NCBI RefSeq assembly: GCF_000426625.1
Contig: NZ_KE384548.1
Location: 248,001-312,000 of the forward strand
Reading direction: 5' to 3'
DNA length: 64,000 nt
DNA from: Psychrilyobacter atlanticus DSM 19335
GTDB taxonomy: Bacteria; Fusobacteriota; Fusobacteriia; Fusobacteriales; Fusobacteriaceae
The notes beneath the pieces are model-generated. The model searched no databases. It was not told where the DNA came from and saw nothing but the letters and a program-made list of their open reading frames with translations. This document shows, one piece after another, positions 50,238 through 59,513 of this stretch. The position numbers were made by a program, and so were the translations under genes. The stretch's first letter is position 1. Each line of letters opens with the position of its first letter.

Positions 50238-50277
50238 TAATTCTCCTCCTTTTTGATTATTATCTTAGATTTATATC

Positions 50278-51726
50278 TTACCAAGAGTGAGTAACAATTA
50301 TATCTCTTGCAGCTTTTCCTTCGTCAATTCTTTTGATTAGTGTGTTTCTAGGTGCTGATAGAACAACTTCAGGATCTTCTTTCATCTCTTTTTTTATAGT
50401 GATCATAGCATCTATAAACTCATCCATTGTTTCTTTGCTCTCTGTTTCTGTAGGTTCTATCATCATAGCTCCTTTTACAATGAGAGGGAAATAAATTGTT
50501 GGTGGATGATATCCAAAATCTAAAAGCCTTTTTGCAATATCAAGTGTAGTTATCTTTTCATGTTCTGGTTCTGTTAATACAAATTCATGCTTACATACTC
50601 TATCGACTGCAATAGGGTAATGCTCTTTTAATTTTGCCATCATATAGTTTGCATTAAGAACTGCAGTTTCACTTGCAGTCTGTAAACCACTTCCACCCAT
50701 TGTCAAGATATATGTATATGCTCTCAAAATAACACCATAATTCCCATAAAAACTACGAACTTTACCGATACTATCAGGTTTGTCATAATTAAGGTGATAT
50801 TTGTTATTTGTTTTTTCTATAACAGGTACAGGCTGAAAAGGGGCAAGTTTATTTTTAAATCCTATTGCTCCACATCCAGGACCCCCTCCACCATGTGGAG
50901 TAGAAAAAGTTTTATGTAAATTATAATGCATTACATCAAATCCCATATCTCCAGGTCTTGCTTTGCCCATTATTGCGTTCATATTTGCTCCGTCGTAATA
51001 CAGCAATCCTCCAGCATCATGTATAAGTGTTGAAATTTCTTTTATATTTGATTCAAAGATCCCAAGGGTACTTGGGTTTGTTAACATGAATCCTGCCAGT
51101 TCATCATTCAGATGTTCTTTTAGAGCTTCAACATCCACATCACCTTCTGGTGTGGATTTAATTTCAATTACATTGTAGCCTACAATTTGTGCTGAAGATG
51201 GGTTTGTTCCATGAGCAGAATCAGGAAGTATTATATTTTTTCTTTTAAAATCACCATTTTTCTCGTGGTAAGCTTTTATCAACATAAGTCCTGTCATCTC
51301 TCCATGGGAACCTGCAGCAGGTTGAAGAGATACCTGATCCATTCCAGCAACTTCGGCTAGGTCTGTTTCTACCTCATACATCATTTCAAGAGCTCCTTGT
51401 ACACTTTCTTCAGGTTGATAAGGATGGAGGTTTACCATCTTAGAATTTCGAGCGATCACTTCATTTATTTTGGGGTTGTATTTCATAGTACAAGATCCCA
51501 AAGGATAGAACCCCGTATCTAATCCAAAGTTTTTATTAGATAAACGAGTATAGTGTCTCACTACTCCATTTTCACTTACTTCTGGTAACTTTATATCCTT
51601 TGTTTTTAGTAAATTTTTTGGTATTTCTAAGTTAATAATAGAGTTCTCTACCTCAAATTCTGGCAGTGAATAACCACATCTTCCTTTTTTAGAAATTTCA
51701 AATATAAGTTTATTGTATTCTCTCAT
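50278..51726 (-). CDS. gcvPB: Glycine dehydrogenase (decarboxylating) subunit 2
   Basis: 482 residues. PLP subunit of the P-protein: PLP lysine in [18 protein letters not shown], preceded by [14 protein letters not shown]. It decarboxylates glycine and passes the aminomethyl group to the lipoyl arm of GcvH. Two-subunit P-protein as in many anaerobes. Its ATG directly follows the gcvPA stop with no gap. The next gene is the UGA-containing ORF, 40 nt on. Confidence 0.97.
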   Translation of the reverse strand: MREYNKLIFEISKKGRCGYSLPEFEVENSIINLEIPKNLLKTKDIKLPEVSENGVVRHYTRLSNKNFGLDTGFYPLGSCTMKYNPKINEVIARNSKMVNLHPYQPEESVQGALEMMYEVETDLAEVAGMDQVSLQPAAGSHGEMTGLMLIKAYHEKNGDFKRKNIILPDSAHGTNPSSAQIVGYNVIEIKSTPEGDVDVEALKEHLNDELAGFMLTNPSTLGIFESNIKEISTLIHDAGGLLYYDGANMNAIMGKARPGDMGFDVMHYNLHKTFSTPHGGGGPGCGAIGFKNKLAPFQPVPVIEKTNNKYHLNYDKPDSIGKVRSFYGNYGVILRAYTYILTMGGSGLQTASETAVLNANYMMAKLKEHYPIAVDRVCKHEFVLTEPEHEKITTLDIAKRLLDFGYHPPTIYFPLIVKGAMMIEPTETESKETMDEFIDAMITIKKEMKEDPEVVLSAPRNTLIKRIDEGKAARDIIVTHSW

Positions 51727-53061
51727 CTATATCTCACCCATCCTCTTAGCAAAACTATCGATCTCTAATTTACTTCTTTTTTCTGTAGTACAAACTAAAG
51801 ATGTATTTTTTAATTCTGGATATTCTTTTTCCAGAGGATACCCACCCAAAATACCATTCTTTAATAATTTTTCATTGATAATTTCAGGAGACTCCTCTCC
51901 CTCGATTACGAATTCCTTGAAGAAAGGTCTGTTAAATTTTAATTTATATCTACCTGTTTCCAGGATTTTACTCAATGTGTAATTAGATTTTTTATAACAT
52001 TGTTCAGCCATTTTTTCTAATCCGACTTTTCCTAGAAGTCCCATACAAATAGTCGCTGCCAAAGCATTTAATGCATGGTTTGAACAAATATTAGAAGTGG
52101 CTTTATACCTTCTGATATGTTGTTCTCTTGCTTGGAGAGTTAAGACATAAGATCTTTTACCATCTTGATCCACACTTTCTCCGACTATCCTTCCTGGCAT
52201 CTTTCTGATAAGTTCTTTGGTTATTGCCATAAATCCTAGATAAGGTCCACCATATGCAAGTCCACTGCTAAAACTTTGGGCATCCCCAACAACAATATCT
52301 GCTCCGGATTCCCCAGGAGTTTTAAGCATTCCCATTGCTACAAGGTCTGTGTAGACAATATATTTTGTTTTTTTATCTGTGATGTTTTCTCTGATTTCAT
52401 CCAGGTCTTCAATTATTCCAAAAAAATTAGGGCTTTGTACTATTACTCCCGCTGTTTTATCAGAAATTTTATCCTTTAAATCTTTAATAGAGGTAACACC
52501 TTCATCTAGTTCTACCTCGACTACCTCGATATCTCTAAATTTACAATATGTTTTCAGAACTTTTCTTGTCTCAGGATTAACACTCTTTGAGACAACTATT
52601 TCTTTTCTTTTAGTAACAGTTGCGGCTACCATAGCTCCTTCTGCTGCTGACGTAGCACCGTCATACATAGAAGCATTGGATGCGAACATCCCGGTTAAGT
52701 TAGCTATCATAGTTTGATATTCAAATATACACTGTAATGTTCCCTGACTGATTTCGGGTTGATATGGTGTATACGCTGTATAAAATTCAGACCGGCTGAT
52801 TAGGTGATCAACTGCTGCAGGAATATAGTGATCGTATGCCCCAGCTCCCCTAAAACATATAAGATCTGATGAATTTTTATTACCCAATTCCTCTATTCTT
52901 TTCTTCAACTCTATTTCAGACATAGGTGCACCAATATTTAAAGGTTGACTTTGCTTTAAATCTTTAGGGATATCATTAAAAAGTTCATCAACGTTATTAA
53001 TACCAATTACACCTAACATCTCTTTTCTGTCGTCCTCCGTAGCAGGTATATATCTATACAT
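51727..53061 (-). CDS. gcvPA: Glycine dehydrogenase (decarboxylating) subunit 1
   Basis: 444 residues. Starts [16 protein letters not shown], the typical N-terminus. Other family stretches: FRGAGAYDHYIPAAVD, FYTAYTPYQPEISQGTLQ and ALNALAATI. It forms the P-protein with GcvPB. Overlaps gcvH by 1 nt (TAATG), so the pair is coupled. Confidence 0.97.
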   Translation of the reverse strand: MYRYIPATEDDRKEMLGVIGINNVDELFNDIPKDLKQSQPLNIGAPMSEIELKKRIEELGNKNSSDLICFRGAGAYDHYIPAAVDHLISRSEFYTAYTPYQPEISQGTLQCIFEYQTMIANLTGMFASNASMYDGATSAAEGAMVAATVTKRKEIVVSKSVNPETRKVLKTYCKFRDIEVVEVELDEGVTSIKDLKDKISDKTAGVIVQSPNFFGIIEDLDEIRENITDKKTKYIVYTDLVAMGMLKTPGESGADIVVGDAQSFSSGLAYGGPYLGFMAITKELIRKMPGRIVGESVDQDGKRSYVLTLQAREQHIRRYKATSNICSNHALNALAATICMGLLGKVGLEKMAEQCYKKSNYTLSKILETGRYKLKFNRPFFKEFVIEGEESPEIINEKLLKNGILGGYPLEKEYPELKNTSLVCTTEKRSKLEIDSFAKRMGEI

Positions 53062-53435
53062 TAATTATCCTCCTCACATAATTCATTATATGCTGATAGA
53101 TCTAATAATGAATCTAATTCTCCTTCGTCTGAAAGTTCGATTTTTATAATCCAAGCCCCATATGGATCTTCGTTTAATAAAGTAGGACTGTCTTCTAAAG
53201 CTTCATTAATTTCAATGATTTTTCCTGATACAGGCATATATGAATCTGAAGCTGCTTTTACAGATTCTATAACACCAAAAGCTTCTTCAATTTCAAATTC
53301 ATCATCAACTTCAGGAAGTTCTACATACACAATTTCTCCCAATGATTTCTGTGCATGATCAGTGATTCCGATAAACGCTGTACTCCCCTCTTTCCTAATC
53401 CATTCGTGATTTTTTGAATAAAGTAATTTTTCCAT
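53061..53435 (-). CDS. gcvH: Glycine cleavage system H protein
   Basis: 124 residues, the lipoyl carrier of the system. Lipoyl lysine in [11 protein letters not shown] (about 64), preceded by [13 protein letters not shown] and followed by [10 protein letters not shown]. It accepts the aminomethyl group from the P-protein. lipA and lipB in the same operon supply its cofactor. AGGAGGAA precedes the ATG. Confidence 0.97.
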   Translation of the reverse strand: MEKLLYSKNHEWIRKEGSTAFIGITDHAQKSLGEIVYVELPEVDDEFEIEEAFGVIESVKAASDSYMPVSGKIIEINEALEDSPTLLNEDPYGAWIIKIELSDEGELDSLLDLSAYNELCEEDN

Positions 53436-53462
53436 GATTAATTCCTCCTCTATATTTTTTAT

Positions 53463-54563
53463 TTATTTTTTGTATTTTTTTTCTAAAAATTTTTTGCTGA
53501 TTACTTCTGCATCTACAAGTTTATTCCTGATTTCAATTTCAATATTTTTGCCTATTTTAGCGTAATCTATATCTATAAGAGCAATACCTATACTTTCTTT
53601 TTGTCCGGGAAGCTGATAGCCTGTTGTGACAGTTCCTATCTCTTTTCCATCAGCAAAGGCTTTATAGCCACCCCTGGCAATACCTTTTCCAATTAATTTA
53701 AATCCCGCAGTTCTTCTTTTTAAACCTTCTTTTTTTTGTGCTACGAGGATATCTTTTCCTATAAAATCTCCAGCCTCTAACTTTACAAAAAAACCAAGTC
53801 CTGATTCGAGAGGAGTGACATCGTCTCTTAATTCATTCCCGTATAGTGGTAATCCTGCTTCAAATCTAAGTGTGTCTCTAGCACCTAATCCTATAGGAGA
53901 AAGATCTTCTCCACCAACATTTAGTAGTTCTTCTACAATAAAAGCAGCTTTATCATTATTTAGATATATTTCAAATCCATCTTCTCCAGTATATCCAGTT
54001 CTTGAAACCAGGCATTCTACTCCAGATAATAGGACTTTAGAATTGAATGTAAAAAATTTTATCTCATTTAAGTCAATACCTGTAACCTTTTGAAGGATCT
54101 CTTGAGCTTGAGGTCCCTGGATTGCAATTTGTGAGACATCATTGGATATGTCTTTTGTTACAACATCAAAATCTTTGGCTTTTTCTTCTATCCATCTATA
54201 ATCTTTTTCAATATTAGATGCATTTACTACCAATAATATCTTTTCGTTGGTATATTTATAGACAAGTAAGTCATCTACAACTCCACCTTTTTCATTGCAC
54301 ATAAATGTATACATAACTTGATTTTCATTCAGAACACTTGCATTATTGGCAACTAAATAATCCACAAATTTTAAAGCTTCTAAACCATCAATAGTAATTT
54401 CTCCCATATGTGACACATCAAAGAGACCGGCTCTTTCCCTAACAGCTAAATGTTCTGCTTTTATTCCTTCAAATTGAATAGGTAGTTCCCATCCTGCAAA
54501 ATCTACTAATTTCCCACCTAGTTTTTTATGCACTTCATTTAACGATGTTTTTTTCAATTCCAT
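53463..54563 (-). CDS. gcvT: Aminomethyltransferase (glycine cleavage T protein)
   Basis: 366 residues from ATG 54563 after AAGGAGG; the longer in-frame ORF to 54677 runs back into lipA and should be ignored. THF-binding and folding marks: FAGWELPIQF, LFDVSHMGEI, MYTFMCNEKGGVVDDLLVY, RTGYTGEDGFEIY and a C-terminal TTGYQLPGQKESIGIALI. Releases ammonia and makes methylene-THF. Lies between lipA and gcvH. Confidence 0.97.
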   Translation of the reverse strand: MELKKTSLNEVHKKLGGKLVDFAGWELPIQFEGIKAEHLAVRERAGLFDVSHMGEITIDGLEALKFVDYLVANNASVLNENQVMYTFMCNEKGGVVDDLLVYKYTNEKILLVVNASNIEKDYRWIEEKAKDFDVVTKDISNDVSQIAIQGPQAQEILQKVTGIDLNEIKFFTFNSKVLLSGVECLVSRTGYTGEDGFEIYLNNDKAAFIVEELLNVGGEDLSPIGLGARDTLRFEAGLPLYGNELRDDVTPLESGLGFFVKLEAGDFIGKDILVAQKKEGLKRRTAGFKLIGKGIARGGYKAFADGKEIGTVTTGYQLPGQKESIGIALIDIDYAKIGKNIEIEIRNKLVDAEVISKKFLEKKYKK

Positions 54564-54573
54564 TTCATCCTCC

Positions 54574-55434
54574 TTAATCATTATATAGTTGCCAGGCTTT
54601 ATAAGAACTTCTAACAAGAGGTCCAGAAGCCACGCCTTCAAATCCGATTTCTTCAGCTTTTTCCTTGTACCACTCAAACTCTTCAGGAGTTACGTATTCA
54701 GACATAGGGTAGTGTTCTTCTGAAGGTCTTAAATATTGACCTATAGTTAATAGATCACAAGAATTTTTCCTCAAGTCTTTAAAGACTTCAATAACTTCTT
54801 CCCGGGTTTCCCCCAATCCTAACATTATTCCAGATTTGGTTTTAATTCTTGGATCTATTGCTTTTGACATTTTCAAGATCTCTAAACTTCTATTATATTC
54901 AGCCTCTGGTCTTACGAGTTCATATAATCTTGGGATTGTTTCGATATTATGGTTTAATACTTCGGGCATTGCTTTTAAAACTATATTTAAAGAGTCTTCA
55001 CTCCCTTTTAAGTCAGGAATCAATATTTCAATTCTGACATTTTTATTAATTTCTCTTATCTCTTTTATAACCTCAGCAAAGTGACCAGCACCCCCATCAA
55101 CTAAATCATCCCGGGTTACCGATGTGATAACTACATAATTTAATTTAAGTTTCTTAACAGCCTCAGCAATATGTTTAGGTTCATCAATATCCAAACTTTT
55201 TGGTGAACCATCTTTTACATTACAAAATTTACACTTTCTAGTGCAGATTCCCCCCATTATCAAAAAAGTAGCAGTTCCACTAGAATAACACTCTGCTCTA
55301 TTAGGGCAGTTTGCTTCTTTACATACTGTTTTTAAGTTTAATTCCTTTAAAATGTTTTCTATATTTTGAAAACCTTTAACACTTCCTAAGTTTATTTTTA
55401 ACCATTCTGGTTTTGGTACTCTGCTATTATTCAT
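54574..55434 (-). CDS. lipA: Lipoyl synthase
   Basis: 286 residues from ATG 55434 (GGGAG 11 nt upstream); an in-frame GTG three codons earlier would stand too close to that site. Radical-SAM enzyme that inserts two sulphurs into octanoyl groups. Auxiliary cluster CKEANCPNRAECY, radical SAM cluster CTRKCKFCNV, and C-terminal RSSYKAWQLY. First gene of the operon, 10 nt before gcvT. A clear glycine riboswitch is not visible upstream. Confidence 0.97.
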   Translation of the reverse strand: MNNSRVPKPEWLKINLGSVKGFQNIENILKELNLKTVCKEANCPNRAECYSSGTATFLIMGGICTRKCKFCNVKDGSPKSLDIDEPKHIAEAVKKLKLNYVVITSVTRDDLVDGGAGHFAEVIKEIREINKNVRIEILIPDLKGSEDSLNIVLKAMPEVLNHNIETIPRLYELVRPEAEYNRSLEILKMSKAIDPRIKTKSGIMLGLGETREEVIEVFKDLRKNSCDLLTIGQYLRPSEEHYPMSEYVTPEEFEWYKEKAEEIGFEGVASGPLVRSSYKAWQLYND

Positions 55435-55443
55435 AAATATCAC

Positions 55444-55728
55444 TACTCCCGATCTTTATAATTTGTAACACTCTATGGTTCTAAGTATAGTCTTTTAATC
55501 AACTGTATTCTTATTTTATAGCAAAGTCAATAAGGAATATTATTTTCACACCACAATAGTGTGCACAATATATTTTTTTATTGAAACACTTAAGAAATTT
55601 GAGATACAGCTCTAAAAAAAGTTTATTATTATTATTATTTTCACAGAAATTTTAGGGGGATGTCCATAAATTTATGAATGAAGTTTTAAAAATTAAGTGT
55701 AATTATATTTAAACATATATTTAATTTT
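55444..55728. other. Intergenic region between lipA and the SnoaL-type operon
   Basis: No gene. For lipA a minus-strand TTGACT is present around 55534-55529. An imperfect inverted repeat CACACCACAATAGTGTG (about 55549-55565) could be an operator. I saw no glycine riboswitch aptamer. Confidence 0.4.
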
Positions 55729-55742
55729 TGCAATCGCTTTCA
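55729..55742. promoter_or_regulatory. LacI-type operator 1
   Basis: TGCAATCGCTTTCA fits the LacI/CcpA operator pattern TGNAANCGNTTNCA. It lies 19 bp upstream of the -35. Confidence 0.78.
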
Positions 55743-55760
55743 AAATAATTTAAATTTAAT

Positions 55761-55789
55761 TTGACTTTTAAGTATATAAATTGTAATAT
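55761..55789 (+). promoter_or_regulatory. Promoter of the SnoaL/MFS/SSS operon
   Basis: TTGACT (55761-55766), 17-nt spacer, TAATAT (55784-55789). Confidence 0.8.
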
Positions 55790-55832
55790 TCTAGTACGAA
55801 AAGATTCGTTTTATTATTTTTTTATTTTTTAT

Positions 55833-55846
55833 TGCAAGCGATTGCA
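55833..55846. promoter_or_regulatory. LacI-type operator 2
   Basis: TGCAAGCGATTGCA, nearly a perfect palindrome, 44 bp after the -10. With operator 1 it brackets the promoter at 104-bp spacing, about ten helical turns, suiting repression by looping. The local LacI-family gene is the obvious binder. Confidence 0.82.
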
Positions 55847-55862
55847 AAATGGAGGGGTAAAT

Positions 55863-57083
55863 TTGAAAGAAAATAACATGGAAAAAAAACTAGAAAAAGT
55901 AACGGTTATTAAACAGGATTCAACTACTAAAGCTGTAAAACCAAAAATAAAAACTCACCCAACAGGAAAGGTTTTTTTTGGAGAAACCAGTGAAGTTACA
56001 CCAGTTCATTTTCATTCGTATAATGAGTTATCTAAAAACACTGAGGTTAAACAGGATATGGAGGGGTTTGATAAAAAATATTGTGATTTTGTAGATTACA
56101 TTATGAGAATCACTCACAATATCTGGGAAGAAAGAGGAATCGGAGTAATTTATGATACATATCACGATGATGTAACGATGCACTGTGGATCTTTTAATCT
56201 GCAAGGAATGAATGATGTTGTTTCAAATACACTTCAAACATTACATGCTTTTCCTGATAGAAGATTAGTTGGAGAAAATGTCGTATGGGCAGCCGATCCT
56301 GATAATACATATTATTCTTCCCATAGGATTGTGTCTAATGCTACTAATCTTGGGGACAGCGGTTTTGGACCTGCAACAGGAAAAAAAGCATTTTTTAGAA
56401 CAACTGTTGACTGTAAAATTTATAAGAATAGAATTATAGAAGAATGGTTAGTAAGAGATAACCTTTATATTGTTAAACAATTGGGATTTGATCCAATCGA
56501 GGTAGCTAAGAGAATGGCTAAAGGATTTAAAACAAAGGCTCCAGCACTACAATCAAGATTTGGCCTTGCAGAAAATAGAAAAGGACAATTTGTTCCTGAA
56601 CTTACAATAAATAAAACAACAGATGATAATGGAAATTTTGATATTGGAAATTTTATACTTTCTATGTATGAAAATGTATGGAATTATAGATATTTTAATA
56701 AAGTCAGAGAATATTATACAGAAAATGCTGTTATTCATTCGATTTGTAATAAGGAACTTATCGGTGAAAGTCAATTACAGGGATTTTTAGTAAGTTTATT
56801 CGCATCTGTTCCTAATGGAAGAACTATGATAGAAAGAGTAACTTGTAATGAGATCCCCGGAAAAGACTCGTGGGATGTATCGGTTAGATGGAGAATCTCT
56901 GGAATGCACGAAGGTATTGGATTCTTTGGTCAGCCAAGTGGAAAGCCGGTAGAAATATTTGGTATAAATCATTTAAGAGTTAAAGATGGTATGATTACCG
57001 AAGAGTGGGTTACTTTTGATGGGTTGGATGTATTGAGACAAATTCATGTTGAAAATGATGATGATTTTATTCAAGGTCAATAG
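55863..57083 (+). CDS. Double SnoaL/NTF2-fold protein (paralogue 1)
   Basis: 406 residues from TTG 55863, 5 nt after GGAGGGG; ATG 55878 is a possible alternative. Two SnoaL-like domains in series (about residues 75-235 and 270-400). In each, an N-terminal helix (NIWEERGIGVIYDTYHDDV; NVWNYRYFNKVREYYTENAV) leads to a curved sheet (FFRTTVDCKIYKNRIIEEW; FGINHLRVKDGMITEEW). Such cone-shaped folds house cyclases, isomerases and hydratases of polyketide or terpene-like rings. First gene of an operon with two transporters and a second such protein, so it probably acts on an imported compound. No metal or thiol motif. Confidence 0.75.
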   Translation: MKENNMEKKLEKVTVIKQDSTTKAVKPKIKTHPTGKVFFGETSEVTPVHFHSYNELSKNTEVKQDMEGFDKKYCDFVDYIMRITHNIWEERGIGVIYDTYHDDVTMHCGSFNLQGMNDVVSNTLQTLHAFPDRRLVGENVVWAADPDNTYYSSHRIVSNATNLGDSGFGPATGKKAFFRTTVDCKIYKNRIIEEWLVRDNLYIVKQLGFDPIEVAKRMAKGFKTKAPALQSRFGLAENRKGQFVPELTINKTTDDNGNFDIGNFILSMYENVWNYRYFNKVREYYTENAVIHSICNKELIGESQLQGFLVSLFASVPNGRTMIERVTCNEIPGKDSWDVSVRWRISGMHEGIGFFGQPSGKPVEIFGINHLRVKDGMITEEWVTFDGLDVLRQIHVENDDDFIQGQ

Positions 57084-57151
57084 AAATTAAAATTTATAAA
57101 TATTGGATATGAAATTTTTTAATTATATTAGAAGTAACTAGGGGGGATATT

Positions 57152-58429
57152 TTGAATAATAATAATGAAGAAAAAGCTATCTTAGGGGTAGACTTTTCGA
57201 TGGGGCGAAGGATAGCTGCATTTGTAGCTATCTTAACAATATACTTTTTTTACTGCTATAATTTTATGGTTGGGACCTTTGTAAGACCAACATTGATTAA
57301 TGAGTTTGGATTTACTTTGCAGAATGCATCATCGATCTTTGCAATTCTATCATTTGGAACAATACCTGGAACAATTATATTTGGTATGTGTTCTACTAGG
57401 TTTGGAAAAAAGAAAACTCTTATGGGAATAGCCTTGCTCTTTGCATCTATGACTTTTTTACCATTACTGGATCCTACCAGCTACAATTTATGGAGGGGAG
57501 CTAGATTTGTAACAGGGTTTTCATTAGGAGGAGTATTTGGAACTGCGATACCTCTAATTACAGAGTTATTCCCACAAAAATACAGGGGTAAATTAGCTGC
57601 GATTTGTACAAGTACTTTTTCAGTAGCTATGATATTTGCAGGTCAGTTGTATGGAGCTTTGGGAGATGCTAACTGGAAAATCCTTTTATGGACAGCTATC
57701 ATACCACCTATTATTGGAGTTATCCTAGTATTTTTCCTTGTACCTGATGATTCTGCTCATATGAAACAAATGAGAGAGGAAGCTGCAAAAGAAAATATTA
57801 AGATCAATTATTTTGAGATGTATAAAGGAAAATATTTTTTCATCGGTTTAGGAGTGATCTTACTTTCTGGAGCTAACTTTGTATCTTATGCAGGTTATTC
57901 AAATAACGCCACTACATATTTAACGACAGTACTGGGAATGTCAGCAGCAACAGCAGGATCTATCTATTCATTACAGGGGATAGGACAACTTATCGGCTAT
58001 AACTTCTGGGGGTTCATCTCAGACAAATTTGGTAGGAAAGCTCCACTTATTGGGATGGCGTCAGTATCGGTAATTATTTTTTTCTTCTCAAAGTTAGGAG
58101 GAGGAGACATAAAATTATTTTACGTTCTATCATTCTTATTAGGTATTTCTTTTGGATTTTCTGGAGCTTGGGGAGCATACTATACAGAGTTATTCCCACA
58201 AAAATTCCGTTCTTTATCAGCAGGAATATCATTTAATGGTGGTAGAATAGTATCAACATTTGCACTGCCTATGGTAGCAGGAGTAGCAGCAACAGCTTGG
58301 GGGATGAAAGGAGTCTTTACAATAGTTATGATAGTAGCATTAATAGGAGCAGTAATATGGTTCTTCCTACCTGAAACTCTTGTAAAAAATAAAAAAGAAG
58401 AAACGTGTCTGAATGAAAATTTAAAATAA
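57152..58429 (+). CDS. MFS transporter (sugar/acid-type, 12 helices)
   Basis: 425 residues from TTG 57152 after GGGGGGAT. Motif A in MCSTRFGKKKTLMG; the related copy in the second half is FWGFISDKFGRKAPLIG. The chain starts with a soluble ~20-residue tail. The LPET-like motif before the end and the aromatic-acid/sugar type profile suggest import of an organic acid or aromatic. In the same operon as both SnoaL proteins, 12 nt before the second. Confidence 0.85.
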   Translation: MNNNNEEKAILGVDFSMGRRIAAFVAILTIYFFYCYNFMVGTFVRPTLINEFGFTLQNASSIFAILSFGTIPGTIIFGMCSTRFGKKKTLMGIALLFASMTFLPLLDPTSYNLWRGARFVTGFSLGGVFGTAIPLITELFPQKYRGKLAAICTSTFSVAMIFAGQLYGALGDANWKILLWTAIIPPIIGVILVFFLVPDDSAHMKQMREEAAKENIKINYFEMYKGKYFFIGLGVILLSGANFVSYAGYSNNATTYLTTVLGMSAATAGSIYSLQGIGQLIGYNFWGFISDKFGRKAPLIGMASVSVIIFFFSKLGGGDIKLFYVLSFLLGISFGFSGAWGAYYTELFPQKFRSLSAGISFNGGRIVSTFALPMVAGVAATAWGMKGVFTIVMIVALIGAVIWFFLPETLVKNKKEETCLNENLK

Positions 58430-58441
58430 AAGGAGAGAGTT

Positions 58442-59452
58442 ATGAATAAGTATCAAAATAGTAAAAAAATAGTAAGGGATTACTTTGAGGCTATGGAGAA
58501 AGCAACACCTGAGACTATAGTGTCAGTATTAAAAGAACACACAGGAAAAGATTACAACTGGAAAGGAGTATATCCTTTTAGAGAGCAGACTGATGCAGAA
58601 TCAGTAGCAGAAAAATTTTGGATTCCATTGAAAACTTCATTGACTAAGATGCAGAGAAGACAAGATATCTTTATTGGAGGAACCAATGAGATAAGTGGTG
58701 AAGAATGGGTAATGTCAATGGGTCATTTTATGGGGTTATTTGATAAAGAGTGGATGGGAATCAGACCTACCGGTAAGATGATTAATCTACGTTATGCTGA
58801 ATTTAGTTGTATAGAAGAAGGAAAAATAACTAAAACAGGAATATTTATAGATATAATCGGATTTATGCAGCAGGCAGGAGTTAATCCTATGCCACCTTCT
58901 ACAGGACAATATTTTGTATATCCAGGGCCGAGAAACCATGACGGACTTTTATTTGAAGATGCTCCTGAGCAGGATGGTATAGATACCCTTGCATTAGTAA
59001 ATAAGATGGTCAATGATTTGACAGAATTAAATGAAAGTGGAGCTATGGGATGCCCTCCAGAAGTATTGGCGAAAGCATGGTCTGAAGATATGATTTGGTA
59101 TGGACCTGCAGGAATTGGTGCTAGTTATACAATTCCTAGATACCAAAAACAGCATCAGCTTCCATTTAGAAACAACTTGACTGATAAGAAATTTAACGGA
59201 CATGTGTGTAGATTTGCAGAGGGGAATTTTGCTTGTTTCTTTGGTTGGCCTAACCTTTCTAATACTCCACTTGGAGGTTTTTTAGGGATGCCTGGCGGAA
59301 TTCATGCTGATATGCAGGTTGTAGACGTTTATTGCAGAGAAGGGGATAAACTTACTGAAAACTGGGTATTGATTGATTTACCTTACTGGTTAAAACAACA
59401 AGGATTAGATATCTTTGAAAGAACTCAGGAAATAATGAATCCTAACCTATAA
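58442..59452 (+). CDS. Double SnoaL/NTF2-fold protein (paralogue 2)
   Basis: 336 residues. Two SnoaL-like domains (about 8-150 and 185-330). WMGIRPTGKMINLRYAEFSC and EGKITKTGIFIDI in the first half, then WSEDMIWYGPAGIGASYTIP and VDVYCREGDKLTENWVLIDL in the second. It differs a lot from the 406-residue protein but has the same architecture, so the two may form a hetero-oligomer or act in sequence. Starts 12 nt after the MFS gene with GGAGAG. Confidence 0.75.
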   Translation: MNKYQNSKKIVRDYFEAMEKATPETIVSVLKEHTGKDYNWKGVYPFREQTDAESVAEKFWIPLKTSLTKMQRRQDIFIGGTNEISGEEWVMSMGHFMGLFDKEWMGIRPTGKMINLRYAEFSCIEEGKITKTGIFIDIIGFMQQAGVNPMPPSTGQYFVYPGPRNHDGLLFEDAPEQDGIDTLALVNKMVNDLTELNESGAMGCPPEVLAKAWSEDMIWYGPAGIGASYTIPRYQKQHQLPFRNNLTDKKFNGHVCRFAEGNFACFFGWPNLSNTPLGGFLGMPGGIHADMQVVDVYCREGDKLTENWVLIDLPYWLKQQGLDIFERTQEIMNPNL

Positions 59453-59513
59453 TCTAAATAAAATGGCTGACCTAGTGTCAGCCTCTTTATACTTATAATA
59501 AAGGAGGGAAATA

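Noticed and set aside
53463-54677. N-terminally extended gcvT of 404 residues
   Set aside because: The first 38 codons overlap lipA and lack family similarity; the ATG at 54563 has a fitting ribosome site.
55444-55728. Glycine riboswitch before lipA-gcv
   Set aside because: I looked for the paired aptamer pattern (GGAGAG ... CCGAAGG) on the minus strand and did not find it; a diverged form cannot be excluded without a covariance search.
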